Part shown: piece after piece, positions 47,190-57,352 of the stretch | How the letters are laid out: every line of letters starts with the position of its first letter | Position numbering within the stretch: position 1 is the stretch's first letter | The notes under the pieces: model-generated | Databases searched by the model: none | What the model saw: the letters and a program-made list of their open reading frames with translations, nothing else | What the model was told of the DNA's origin: nothing | NCBI GenBank assembly: GCA_025526935.1 | Contig: JAHLKD010000031.1 | Span: 62,001 to 126,000, forward strand | Source of the DNA: Cladochytrium replicatum | Taxonomy: Eukaryota > Chytridiomycota > Chytridiomycetes > Cladochytriales > Cladochytriaceae | DNA: 64,000 nt | Direction of reading: 5' to 3' | Position numbers and translations under genes: made by a program

Positions 47190-47989
47190 AGACACATACG
47201 GGGATATTGAGACAGATGATGGATTCCGCTACACACAAAACCAACTCGCTCGCTCGACACTACTCTCGCTCGATGGGTTCTTTCACACAAACCTCTCACA
47301 CCCAGTTTATTTTGTTATTTCCCCGGATGTCGATTCCCTCGGGGTGATTCCAGTTTCTATATCGTTGGTGTGTTCCGCCAAACTCACCAGAGAGACATAC
47401 AGACTCTCTCCCATTATCACTTTTGATATTTGCGCGACACGGCGCATCGTTAGTGCTTTAGTTCTTTTTTCTCCCAGCTCTTTAGGTTTCCCTTTTTGTT
47501 TTCTGTCTTTTCATCGATTTTTTTTAGCTTTTTTCATATTACTTCTTTCTCTTTTAGTTTTTGTTCTGCTGGCGGTTGGAAATTTGGTTGCTTTGACGAG
47601 ACTTGAGATATTTGATACCCCCCTTTTGAGCACCAACACTCAAACACAAAACCCCAAACAACTTTTACATCACAATTTTGTCGGGGTGTGTTGGATGTCA
47701 TGAAAAAATGGGACGCTTGTTGTTTTTTCTTTCGCTATTTATCTATTAACACAAAAGAGATTATACTTTTTGACGACACACAACTCCCTAATAAATAAAT
47801 CGTGCTGTTTTGTCACTTTGGTGATCTCTTTATACTCCCGTTTTAAAGCTTTGAACTGAACGGAACTATTCCTCATATTGTTGACCCTCTCTAATGCTCC
47901 TCGCCGAGAAACAAACACCTTATTAATATCAAACGAATACGGATTTCTAAGTATCGAAGAACATTGAGATCTCATTGGAAATTTTAACA
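47190..47989. other. Interval with no recognised gene
   Basis: T-rich on the plus strand (47450-47600 has several long T/C runs). Likely 3' UTR of the GGCT-like gene plus spacer. No RNA gene could be recognised. Confidence 0.45.
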
Positions 47990-48409
47990 TTACATGCTGC
48001 TGGACATGAAGTAGTGTGTCTCAGGAAGCCTCAGATCTTTCTTCGCTGGAATGCCTTTCTCCAATCCGTGCACCGGCTTCGCATCGTGCGTCCTTGCGTT
48101 GCTGGATCTTGGATCCATTGGACTTTTGGCAGAGACGTTCTGGCAACCACTCGTCTTGCTCAAGTTCCGTTACATGGGTGCTTATTGAGAGCTCACCGAG
48201 GGATCACTGTCTCGTTTTTGGTTTGGAAGGGTAGTTTGGGTTAGAGCGATGAAGCGGAAGGGGGGTTTGAATGTTGCGCTCCGTTGTTGGGCTGGGTACC
48301 GGGATTATGGAACTAATAGATGTTTGGTTCCTTCTAGATCGAGGATGTGATGAGCTTTGTTGCCGAAAGTCATTCCGTCGGTGACTCGGAGCTCAGAGAA
48401 CATTGACAT
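47990..48409 (-). CDS. Small hypothetical gene with an internal in-frame stop
   Basis: The ATG at 48409 reads MSMFSELRVTDGMTFGNKA then HHILDLEGTKHLLVP to a TAA at 48305-48307. The same frame continues as RYPAQQRSATFKPPFRFIAL to a GTGAGC donor at 48196. After a 57-bp intron (48140-48196, ending TTGCCAG) it resumes as SAKSPMDPRSSNARTHDAK and ends in LPETHYFMSSSM at 47990. The spliced C-terminal half looks like real coding sequence. The TAA could mean a pseudogene, a read-through stop, a sequencing error, or two separate units. Family not recognised. Confidence 0.35.
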
Positions 48410-48953
48410 GCTGGATCATAATAACTTATGCATTTTTTCCCAACTCTTTTTTGAGCCTCGTTCCCTCTGATAAGACGATGTGCTTTGTGGTGCCCTCTGT
48501 TCGTCGGTTTGGAAGAGAGCTGAAACGGGATACAGTTTAGCAGCTACCTTGCGATTCTTGATTTATCGGTGAGGGATTGTCCTGGTCATCTATGACCGTT
48601 ACACAATGATTTATTGATTTCGGCTTCAAATGACCCTGGGGATTTAGAGCACAGGCCATTTGATTCCTGATTCCTGTGCAGCACAATTAACAGAGCACCC
48701 ATTTCGTGATCTCCGTCCGCTCACAGTGCGATGGTAGCGCTGTGATTTCCGAGCGGAGCATCCCCTCCGTCCCATCAGCCTCGGAAGCATACGTCCCATC
48801 TCATCTCTCCGGTGCTGATAAACCGCCCAAACCCTACCCAGTTTCCGGGATCGCTGTCCAATCAAATCCACCCACGTGACGTGTGCCCACTTCCATATTT
48901 ATCGTCCTTCGGCCCTTTCTCGCCATCGCTTTCTGATCTCTTTCCTCCAAAAA
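48410..48953. other. Intergenic region upstream of ISU1
   Basis: About 540 bp between divergent genes. No secure gene; an Arg-rich minus-strand frame at 48644-48871 has no motif. Confidence 0.4.
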
Positions 48954-49585
48954 ATGTATGCCGCCCCGACTGCCTCTGCTGCCCGCGCTACCCGTTCTAT
49001 TCCCATCTTCGTCGGAAGAACCGTCACACCAGCTGCATCGTACCACCAAAAGGTAAATCACAGAGCACACAACTCGATGACTGGAATCTCATGTTTATGC
49101 CCCCCTAGGTCATCGACCACTACGAGCGACCAAGAAATGTGGGCTCGCTGAACAAAAGCGACCCGAACGTTGGAACCGGTCTCGTTGGTGCACCTGCGTG
49201 TGGCGACGTCATGAAACTTCAGATTCTCGTCGACGAAAAGACAGGAGTCATTAAAGACGTCAAGTTTAAGACATTCGGTTGCGGCTCTGCTATCGCTTCG
49301 TCTTCGCTCGCGACTGAGAAGATCAAGGGGTTGACGGTGTGGGACGCAGCAAAGATTAAAAACACAGAGATTGCGAAGGAGTTGTCGTTGCCACCAGTCA
49401 AATTGCACTGCTCCAGTAAATTTTTGCGTCGAAGTAGGAACTATATCAGATACTAATTTCTATGCTTCTAATTAGTGCTCGCTGAGGATGCCATTAAGCA
49501 AGCAGTAAAGGACTGGCAGGACAAACGAAACGCGAGCGCATCTCCACAGACGGTCGGCGCTCCATCACCACCACCTTCCGCTTAA
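48954..49585 (+). CDS. ISU1: Mitochondrial iron-sulfur cluster scaffold ISU1/ISCU
   Basis: Scaffold on which Nfs1 and frataxin assemble the 2Fe-2S cluster in the matrix. Exons are 48954-49052, 49109-49415 and 49476-49585. Residues 1-30 (MYAAPTASAARATRSIPIF) are Arg-containing and acid-free, a typical presequence. The mature part starts VIDHYERPRNVGSL. All three cluster Cys are present: GAPACGD, KTFGCGSAIASSS and KLHCSMLAED, with the chaperone-binding LPPVK motif just before the last. The C-terminus is extended by about 15 residues of Ser/Pro/Ala. Very secure. Confidence 0.97.
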
Positions 49586-50161
49586 CGTTCCACTATCCTC
49601 AAAGCCCAATCGAATATTTGTGTCGGTGGACTGTGGAGAGTGGTAAAACTCGCAAGGCCGAATTTCCTCGCTTCTGTATGAATTTGTGGATATTTAATCA
49701 TGGGCTGCTGTTCGCCAACCCCGGTTTCCGTCTTCTACTTCTGCCGTATACTCGAAGTGGACCCCTTGTAATGTATATTTTTATCTCTTCTTCGAATCAC
49801 ATCGTTTTGTCAAATTCTTTTTTGGGGAGACGGAGAGAGTTTGGATAATATTTGGGTTTCCTGTCTTCCTTGTTTGTTCACGCATGGGATTCATAAATAT
49901 CCAGCCAGTTTCGCAACAACAGTTCGTTTCGAGAGAAAGTGCTCGCATTACCTGCTCAGTATAAGCTGTTGACGTGTATCTCTAACCTCACTGTCGTTTC
50001 AAAGACTGTTTCCGTCCTCGAAGTGGTCAAATTTTTGCTGGCACAGCCAACAAAGCGGCGCTGTTTTAGTTTGGGGAACCAAATTTTTAAATTTTGAAGG
50101 AGTCCCTTTGGTATCCAAGCGGAACTTGCACCACACACGACACGCAACACAACACACAAAC
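49586..50161. other. Interval with no recognised gene
   Basis: 3' flank of ISU1 and 5' flank of the next gene; AT-rich, no coding motif. Confidence 0.5.
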
Positions 50162-51035
50162 ATGAGCTACCAGCAAGATCCCAAGGGCTACCCCGCCTAC
50201 CCGCAGCAACCCGTACAGAACGCATACCACCAGCAGCCATACGGGCAACAACCGTACAGCCAACAACCACAATACGGCTCGTACCCCCAACAATATGCCG
50301 GTGCACCCAACCAGCCCGCACCAGCACCAACAGCGACCGATGAGCTCGTCTCAGGATTCGTCCTTGGTCTCCTTTTCGTTGGAGGTAAATATTCCCATCA
50401 TCCCGCATCCAACGCAATCGTTTTTTCAGTGCCTCAACCTCAATTTTTCCAACAAAAAAAAAAACAGGTTTCTTCCTCTCGTTCCTCGGCCCGTTCCTGT
50501 TCTGCGCCGTGTGCTTGATCAGGGGTAAAGCCCGCTTCGCGTTCTTCTTGGGAGCCGGTATTTCGCTGATCCTCAGTGCTGTCATCGTGTAGGTGTTTTT
50601 GGGACCGCGCTTTCGTACATTTGGATACGTGCTTCTTTTTTGTGGTGCTTATGTACTTTCTTTTCTTTTTTGCTCAGTGCTGCCATCGCTTTCGTGTTCC
50701 CCTTCCTCGACAAGGCTTGCGACCCGGCTTACTACGGCGTGAACCACACCACCGCACAGACCCAGCAGTACCTCGACCAGTGCGGGTACCTGGTCAACTT
50801 GTACAAGTACATCGTCATCGGTATGTTGTTTGATGAAGACCACTTTCTGATCGCCACGGAAACTGAGCAGCGTTTGTGTTAACAAGGTCTTGCGGTCGTC
50901 TACGGAGTCTGTGGAATCGCCAGTTTCGTTGTCGCCTTTGTGAGTATTGAAAGCATTTCCAAAGAAAACAAAAAACGCTGATTGAGACTTTGATTTTGTA
51001 ATTAGACTGGTCGTCGATCTAAGACCATCCAGTAA
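50162..51035 (+). CDS. Four-helix membrane protein with Tyr/Gln/Pro-rich N-terminus
   Basis: Five exons: 50162-50384, 50468-50588, 50678-50820, 50887-50939 and 51006-51035, all with clean GT-AG introns in frame. The first 55 residues are repeats of QPYGQQPYSQQPQYGSYPQQ type. Four hydrophobic segments follow: FVLGLLFVGGFFLSFLG, FFLGAGISLILSAVIVA with AAIAFVFPF, and LYKYIVIGLAVVYGVCGIAS. A loop after the second pair contains two Cys (CDPAYYG and DQCGYL) and an NHT site, so it probably faces the lumen or outside with a disulfide. The end is basic (TGRRSKTIQ). Many fungi have such small tetraspan proteins at the plasma membrane; the function is unknown. Confidence 0.75.
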
Positions 51036-51862
51036 ATACCTTTCAGGGATCTAAGGAACTCTGAGCGGACTCCTCTGTTCTGAGGAGGCTGTTCCTCTCC
51101 TTTCTTCTCCTTTTGGAAAATTCCTTTAGGTTTTTCTTTTTGTAGGCTTCAGCCTCATTTTTAAAACGATGGTTTTTAGTTGCATTTTGTATGGTGCTGT
51201 ATGAAAAGGTTCGCATCTCATGAACAATAGCTTACTATTGGATGTGAGTGATGCGAAGCTTTGCTGTGTTTCCCCGTGACGAAAAGAGTTTCGGATCACA
51301 AAAGGTTTCATTCAAACACACAAAGATGGTTGACACCAAAATGTCGAGCCCGGCAATTCTGTCCATCAGTTTCGCTTGGGCAACCAAACAGTCCCACCAT
51401 CTTCGTTGTGGAGCTATTTCGCTGTTGCATCGAGGATGAACCGACTGACGCACCATCTGCGCTGATCGACTTATCACCCATTGGGCCTCAATCAAAAGCA
51501 TGGAAACTCATGGTATCATACATCGCAAGGATCAAGGTATAGACTTTCAATTTCATCCACTGAATAGCACGTAATAGTTGCCCTTTCTCTCTTTTGGATC
51601 GCTTCTCAATATTAACTCTAGCGAGCGTGCAAGTAGACTTAATTGTCACGGGCTCATGGTGCATAAGGAAAAGGTTGGTTATAATGAACCGAGTGTGTAA
51701 CCAAGGAGGCCAAACCCTGTGTACAGTTGCGCAAATTCTTGCAGAAATCACACTGTATAGCTTTACAACAGTTCCCAGAGCCCATCAACTAAACACCGTG
51801 AGATAATCACACGTGATTGTCCACATCGGTTCTTGTGAAAGGCGACTGTCAGACTACAAAAA
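51036..51862. other. Interval with no recognised gene
   Basis: About 0.8 kb with only short frames. No domain or RNA motif recognised. Confidence 0.5.
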
Positions 51863-53599
51863 ATGCGGGTCACGTTCGACGAGCACGGGTTCTACCAAAG
51901 CGTGCCCAAAAATAAATACGGAAATCTTCCAGTAAGCAAGGCTCCGTTCATTTGGGTGAATGACAAGGGAACCTCATGGGGATCGATTCATTGGAGAATC
52001 TTGATCGAGGACGTTACGAAAGGGTGGACGATAAAACTAAAGGTGATTGTGCTTGGGCTCCTCGTTCTTTTTGTAGTTTATGGATCTAAATCTCGATTGT
52101 TCATCGTATCGCAACAGACCAAGTTGGTGACCTTCGTAGACAGGAATGAGGTGTACTGTTCGAAAAACTGGAGATTTAGTATCGTCAATAAAGATGGCTG
52201 TCTTTTCGACGGTGTGGAGAGCGAGATCCGGATTCCAAAAGGATCAAAAACGGATCGACGGAAAAGCTCCACAGATTATATCTTCCAGGTTGTCGTAGCA
52301 AACGGGCTGACTGGGGAAACTGTTTGTTGTGATTCGCCAAAGTTCAATATTCGTGCATGTCGACATTGGTCACATATTATGGATGGTTGGATCGAAAAAC
52401 ACCCGGATCTTTCTGGTTACGTTACAATTGAATCCGGTGACTCCTCCTCAGGACATTCTACGACAGACAATTCGCCAGGTAAACAATCTATATTGCAGTT
52501 CTGATTATTGGACTCAATCAAGCAGGGAGTCCCAATCACGCACTGTTATTCTCGCACCAATCAATGACGAATACAATCGCAGATGCAGTCGCTCATCAAA
52601 CTGCGGTAGAACTCCTCGCTGAAAATCAAATGCTGAGAGCGTTGGTTCAATCATCTATCGATTGCGACCCAGCTGTCTTTACGCAGAATGTGTTGCCACC
52701 GTCGGATGAGTCCGCCGAAACGCTCCAAACAGTCGAGTGTCCGCACAGCACTCAGCTGTTTCCAATATGCGGTATTTTGAAGAATTCAAGTTCTTACAAC
52801 CTCTGATCTGTTTATGTTTCTGATTTCAATCTCAAGATGACGAATTTTCAAAGATATTACGTGACATGGCAAATTCGCAGAGCACCTTCCTCAAGAAACG
52901 GAATCTCGATACTATAGTCAACGAGATGATTCGACCATACATCGAGAGTCCTAAGGATGTAATTCTAATCGCAATGAGGAAAAATGATCGATGGGGCCAA
53001 ACAATCCTCGCCAATGCCGTATACAACCACAACGAGGATGTGCTGTTTACAGTAATTGATCTTCTGAAGGCGAAGGTGGTTGAGCGACGCCGAGGAAGAC
53101 ACGAAGAAGTGGACGACTCGACTCGCTCGAAACAAACGGTCATGGCCCTGCTAGAAGCGTGTGCAGCAACTAGCCACACTGGAAGTAACGTTCTTCATGT
53201 CGCCGCAAGGTTTGTTGATATCGGTATCGGCTGCAATACTCTGATGGTGAGCAATTGCTTTCGTACAGCCGTGGGCGATCCGACTTCATTCGACGTCTGA
53301 TCCATCTGATACGAGAGGTTCCACGCCAAGATCAGCACGATGTTTGTAAAAAATTAGCTTCGATGCTGCAGAGGGCCGCCAAACTTCCATGTCCCCGAGA
53401 CGTCGTACACCCGCCGCTTCGCAACAGACCAAGGCTTCGAGTGAAAATGGATGGCACGAGAGAATTCAGCCCGATCGATTTGGTCAAGTTCTGGCATGAG
53501 AGGTTTAAAGCTGATTATGACGAGACGATGGCGGCCATGACAGAGTTGCATGTTCAAGTAAATCAATTCCTGCTTCTGGATCTCGACGACTGCGAGTAA
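51863..53599 (+). CDS. Unknown protein with a C-terminal ankyrin-like stretch
   Basis: The start ATG at 51863 reads MRVTFDEHGFYQSVPKNKYG. The first exon ends at 52478, then 52526 to about 52775, about 52838-53208 and about 53267-53599, with phases that fit (the Arg-to-Ser join is AASRGRSDF). The N-terminal 200 residues contain beta-rich blocks (KLVTFVDRNEVYCSKNWRF, DYIFQVVVANGLTGETVCC), which could be an immunoglobulin-like or DNA-binding fold. The C-terminal half is helical; GSNVLHVAASRGRSDFIRRL fits one ankyrin repeat. A beta-sandwich plus ankyrin order recalls IPT/ankyrin transcription factors, but that is speculation. A short hydrophobic run near 52040-52075 was weighed as an intron and kept as coding, because removing it breaks frame. 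Confidence 0.55.
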
Positions 53600-53720
53600 A
53601 CTAGACCTGATTGGCATGTTGAAATCGATACATTTTATTATTGCTTTCATTGCTTATTAAAAAGAACAAAAAGCTGGTTGCAAAACGGGGCTTGGTGCAC
53701 TGCGGTGTCCACAGATAGAG

Positions 53721-56037
53721 ATGACCCAACGGTTGAACATGATTCCACGGCGGCAAGTCCTGATTGTGTTGGACCTCAACGGGACGCTTATCGACAGGGT
53801 AGACCAGAAGGGAAGGAAGCTACTCAAAAACAACCATCTCGCCCCATCAAAACCTGACCACGTACTCAACAAAAACTAGTATGCATGACAATGTTGCCAT
53901 GTCAAACCAAGTCCTCACCAAGTTTCAGCGTTTACATGCGTCCTTACTTGGACTCGTTTCTCGACAGCGTTTTCGCAAGGTTTCACGTAGCTGCCTGGAC
54001 GTCTGCTCTTCAGAAGAACGCCGAACCGCTTGCTGACCTTGTTTTCGGAGAGTACGCATCCAAGTTGGAGTTTGTATGGGACAGAAGCAAATGCGATTTC
54101 CCGAAAGAATCATCAGCCAATGACTATGGCACGCTCAAGGATCTCCGGAAGGTCTGGGATGATCGTGCGTTCAACAAGAAATGGGCGCCGGTAAAGTTTG
54201 ATCTGTCCATATCGCGTCCCGTTTCAACTGACGAGCGTTCTGGTGGCAGGGTAACACAATTATCGTTGACGACACCAGCTCCAAAGGGTCCCTCAACAAG
54301 AACAATGCCCTTACTTTGCCAACGTATATGGTCACGTCTCCCCCACACATTTTCAATTCTGACAACGACACGACACTACTTTCCGTCTTGATGTACCTCG
54401 AGCGGCTAGCTGATGCAGCTCCGCAAAAATTGGATGACAATCTTCGGAAATGGGATGTTCGTGATTACCTGAGGGCCAACCAATTATTCCGTGAAGAAGA
54501 GCGTAAAGATACCATATCAATGACGACATTCAGCCGCCTTGCTCCCGTTGGAGAGTATGCTGTGAAAACCGATGATATCGATAGACTTTTGAGTCGAGAG
54601 CCAAAACGAACGAGGTTTCGCGAGGGACGCGCACCGCCGTTTGTTCGCAGCGAATGGATCGGTGATCAGGAGGACTTCAAAAAAGTGAAAAAGGAGCGGT
54701 TCGACGATGGAGTTCTTGGGATTCCTCGAAAGTTTGGTCGCGGAAGGGATCCCTCTAACGATTCGGAGCAGTCCAGTGATGAAGAGCAAATCAGACGGCG
54801 TGCATCTATGCTCTTTGATTCAGAGAAAAAGGGTCGACGCGATGGTAATGAAGGTGGAAGCAGCCCTGCCACTGGTGGTTCGAGTGGGCCAGTTAGAACT
54901 ACTTCGAAAGGGAAATTAGCCAAGGATGTGGATCATACAAGCACATCTTCTTCTTCATCGGCTTCACCGAATGCTAATTACGTGACGAACGACGATGATT
55001 TGCTCGATGAGCAGGTAAATTCGTTTTTGACTGAGATCAGATCCGTCGAGTATAAGTTCGGTGAAGACAGCATGCGACTGGATTTACCTGACCAAAGAGT
55101 ACATTTTATCGCCAGAAATAGCCCGAGTGAAATGGTAACTAAGAGTGAGCAGCTGGGAATGGACGAAGAGCGTTGGGAAAAGTCGTTGAAAGCTGATTTC
55201 CCTGATTATGATTATATTGAGGTAAGCTTCACGCAATGAGGGTTCGGAGTATGAAATGAGTGAACCCGATTGCTGCAGGAGGTGGCTGTATTCAAAGAGG
55301 AAAAGTTTGATGATGTGGCCTACGAATATGGTGGATGGCGGCTTCATCCTAGTGCTCAAAAGGTGCTGGACAACTGCGAACGATTGCAACAGCAAAAGCT
55401 CGCGAAAGCCGGCGAATCTACACCACTGACAAAGAAACAGCGAAAGCGATTAGCGAAAGAATCCGCGGTGGCTTCGGGAACTAAAGCTTCTGCGAAACAC
55501 GCTGGCAAAAAAATCAATCCCAATCTTCAGGCATCGCGCGATGGGTCCGGTCTTCCACTCACACACAAGCAACGAAACCTCCTCCTCAAAGTTGCTCGTG
55601 CAGCCACAGCTACCAATGACTCCCCGAGTCATGTACGACCCCCAACAACAGCAGCTCTCATGAATTTGCCACCCCCTGCCTCACCTTCGGTTTCGCATAT
55701 AGTACCGAATGCAAGACCGCCCACGAACGCTGTCGCCGCTTCGCCTTCTTCGCAGCTGGTACGCGGAACGCAGCCCTCGCACGGAGTTGCAGGCGTGAAT
55801 CCCGCCGCTCGACCACCTGTTCACCACAACCGAACTTGGTACGCGAACCCCAACTACCCAAAACCCAGCGGGACCTACTACGCGCAACCGTACGGGTATC
55901 AACCTGCTTACGGAGCGCAAGGAGATTGGTCAAACTGGGGACAATGGGGACAGGGATACGCAACCCAGCCGCATGCGGGAGCCGGGTATCATGCAGGTGC
56001 ACAATGGTCTAGCACTCAGTGGTCAAACAGGCAGTGA
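53721..56037 (+). CDS. FCP1/SCP-like HAD-fold (NIF domain) protein with long disordered tail
   Basis: HAD-superfamily domain of the CTD-phosphatase type. Exon 1 (53721-53878) holds motif I, VLIVLDLNGTLID. It joins across a GTATGC...TTTCAG intron to 53929, giving YVYMRPYLDSFLDSVF and FHVAAWTSALQKNAE (motif II). NTIIVDDTSSK is motif III. In motif I the second Asp of DxDxT is Asn, so phosphatase activity is uncertain. After the domain come about 450 residues of charged and low-complexity sequence, KFGRGRDPSNDSEQSSDEE and then TPLTKKQRKRLAKES and LPLTHKQRNLLLK (a repeated KQR motif). The end is Tyr/Gly/Gln/Trp-rich (GDWSNWGQWGQGY), as in RNA granule proteins. No partner is evident from neighbours. 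Confidence 0.75.
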
Positions 56038-56359
56038 GTCGGGATGAGGTTTGGAAATTTTCCTATTTTATGTGTGCTTGGAAGGCAGAATGATTCTGAG
56101 TAGCTGTGAACTTTCTTAATCATGTGCCTCGCCATTGCATAACGTTCTCTCTAGGTTTGTTGTTTTCTCTCGTTCCCGTCAGTCGAAGTATTTTTAGCCA
56201 ATCTCTCTTTTCGGCCCAATTTGCTATCTTCCCTTTCCCCTTCAGTACTACATTTTGTGACGGATGCGTGATTTTTGGTAGGAACCGGAGTCATAAATAA
56301 AGAGACGAATGGTTGTTTATGCTTTCGAATAACTAAGCAGAGCAACCCAACAACCAATG
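56038..56359. other. 3' flanks of two convergent genes
   Basis: About 320 bp between the HAD-like and SNF8 gene ends. No gene seen. Confidence 0.5.
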
Positions 56360-57246
56360 TTAATAGCGATCACTCAGTTCAAATTTGAGGGAGTGGAAAC
56401 TGGCAATCCAATATTGAACCGGATCAGGATATGTTCGGTCTTCCACCCAACAGATACCTTCCTTTACCAGTGCATCCTAACAATGATTCATGAGGCGATC
56501 AGTGTGATTGAGTGAGCCTCTAGTGAGGCAGAGCAATTACCAAAACTCGCTCGCATCTCTCGTTCCCATGACATTTCCTTCCCGAGATTATCCGCCGTTA
56601 TAAAGCCAGAAACCTTTAAAGAGAATGCGGTCAGATCTCCTTGGAAGCACAGTCATCGCTCCTGATAATGTCGTCACTAACGACATTATCAGGAGCATAG
56701 ACATGTGTCGAGACCATTCCCCTTCCTTCCCCGCATTCCTTCCACCAGCCATTTCAATTCCCGGATGTCTATGAGCCCTCCAGTTCTCTCGCGCGTTGCG
56801 ATGGACTCCTGTATGGCGAGCTCATAGTAGAAATCACCGATGCCGAGGAGTTCTGCACAGAAGCGCCCTTGTTTCCGGCAGAGAGTTTAAAAATGGGCTC
56901 CAGAAATTTGCACTGCAGGATTGAAGTAACTCTCAGGCATCGTTTCTACGCCGATCTGGCTGCACATCCTTAGATAGTGCATTCGAAATTGTGGATCACG
57001 CTTGATATCCTTGCGATCCTTCGTAACAAAGTCTTCGAGGTTTGATTTGAATTGCGGAGCTAGTTAATACGTGAGTACCTTCAGCAATGAGTGTGATGCC
57101 AAGAAGTCAAACCCTTCCTCACATTTTCGAGCTGTTGAGCGGCAAGTGCCATTCCAGCTCTGCGGAGCTCTCCCTAATAGGAGATTCAGCCTCATTAATA
57201 CAGCAAGTATATGTCTTTAAACACACCCTCACCTTCTCCCTCGCAT
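56360..57246 (-). CDS. SNF8: ESCRT-II subunit SNF8/VPS22-like, apparently disrupted
   Basis: ESCRT-II helps sort ubiquitinated cargo into endosomal vesicles. Family blocks are in order on the minus strand: [66 protein letters not shown], then [23 protein letters not shown] and [13 protein letters not shown], ending [10 protein letters not shown] and a stop at 56360. The best start is MRGRR at 57246. Several joins do not keep frame with any visible intron (near 57130, 56720, 56650 and 56530). About 40 residues expected between DDIIRS and the FITADN helix are missing, including the usual GVIPVGG-type strand. Either it is a decaying copy or the assembly has errors. A perfect 17-bp inverted repeat lies in the DNVVSDDDII codons. 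Confidence 0.7.
56658..56696. repeat. Perfect inverted repeat, 17-bp arms and 5-nt loop
   Basis: Arms GCTCCTGATAATGTCGT (56658-56674) and its exact complement (56680-56696), loop CACTA. It lies within SNF8 codons for [13 protein letters not shown]. Confidence 0.95.
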
Positions 57247-57352
57247 GTCTCTGCGTCCCGCTTTTCCACCATGACACCTGTCAAAATTCAACCACTTAAT
57301 CGATAAATTTTCCACACTGAACTGGATAATTGAAAACCTCTGGAGCGCAAGA

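Noticed and set aside
52040-52075. Possible 34-bp intron (GTGATTG...TTTGTAG) in the unknown ankyrin-like gene
   Set aside because: Too short for the introns seen here, and removing it breaks the reading frame.
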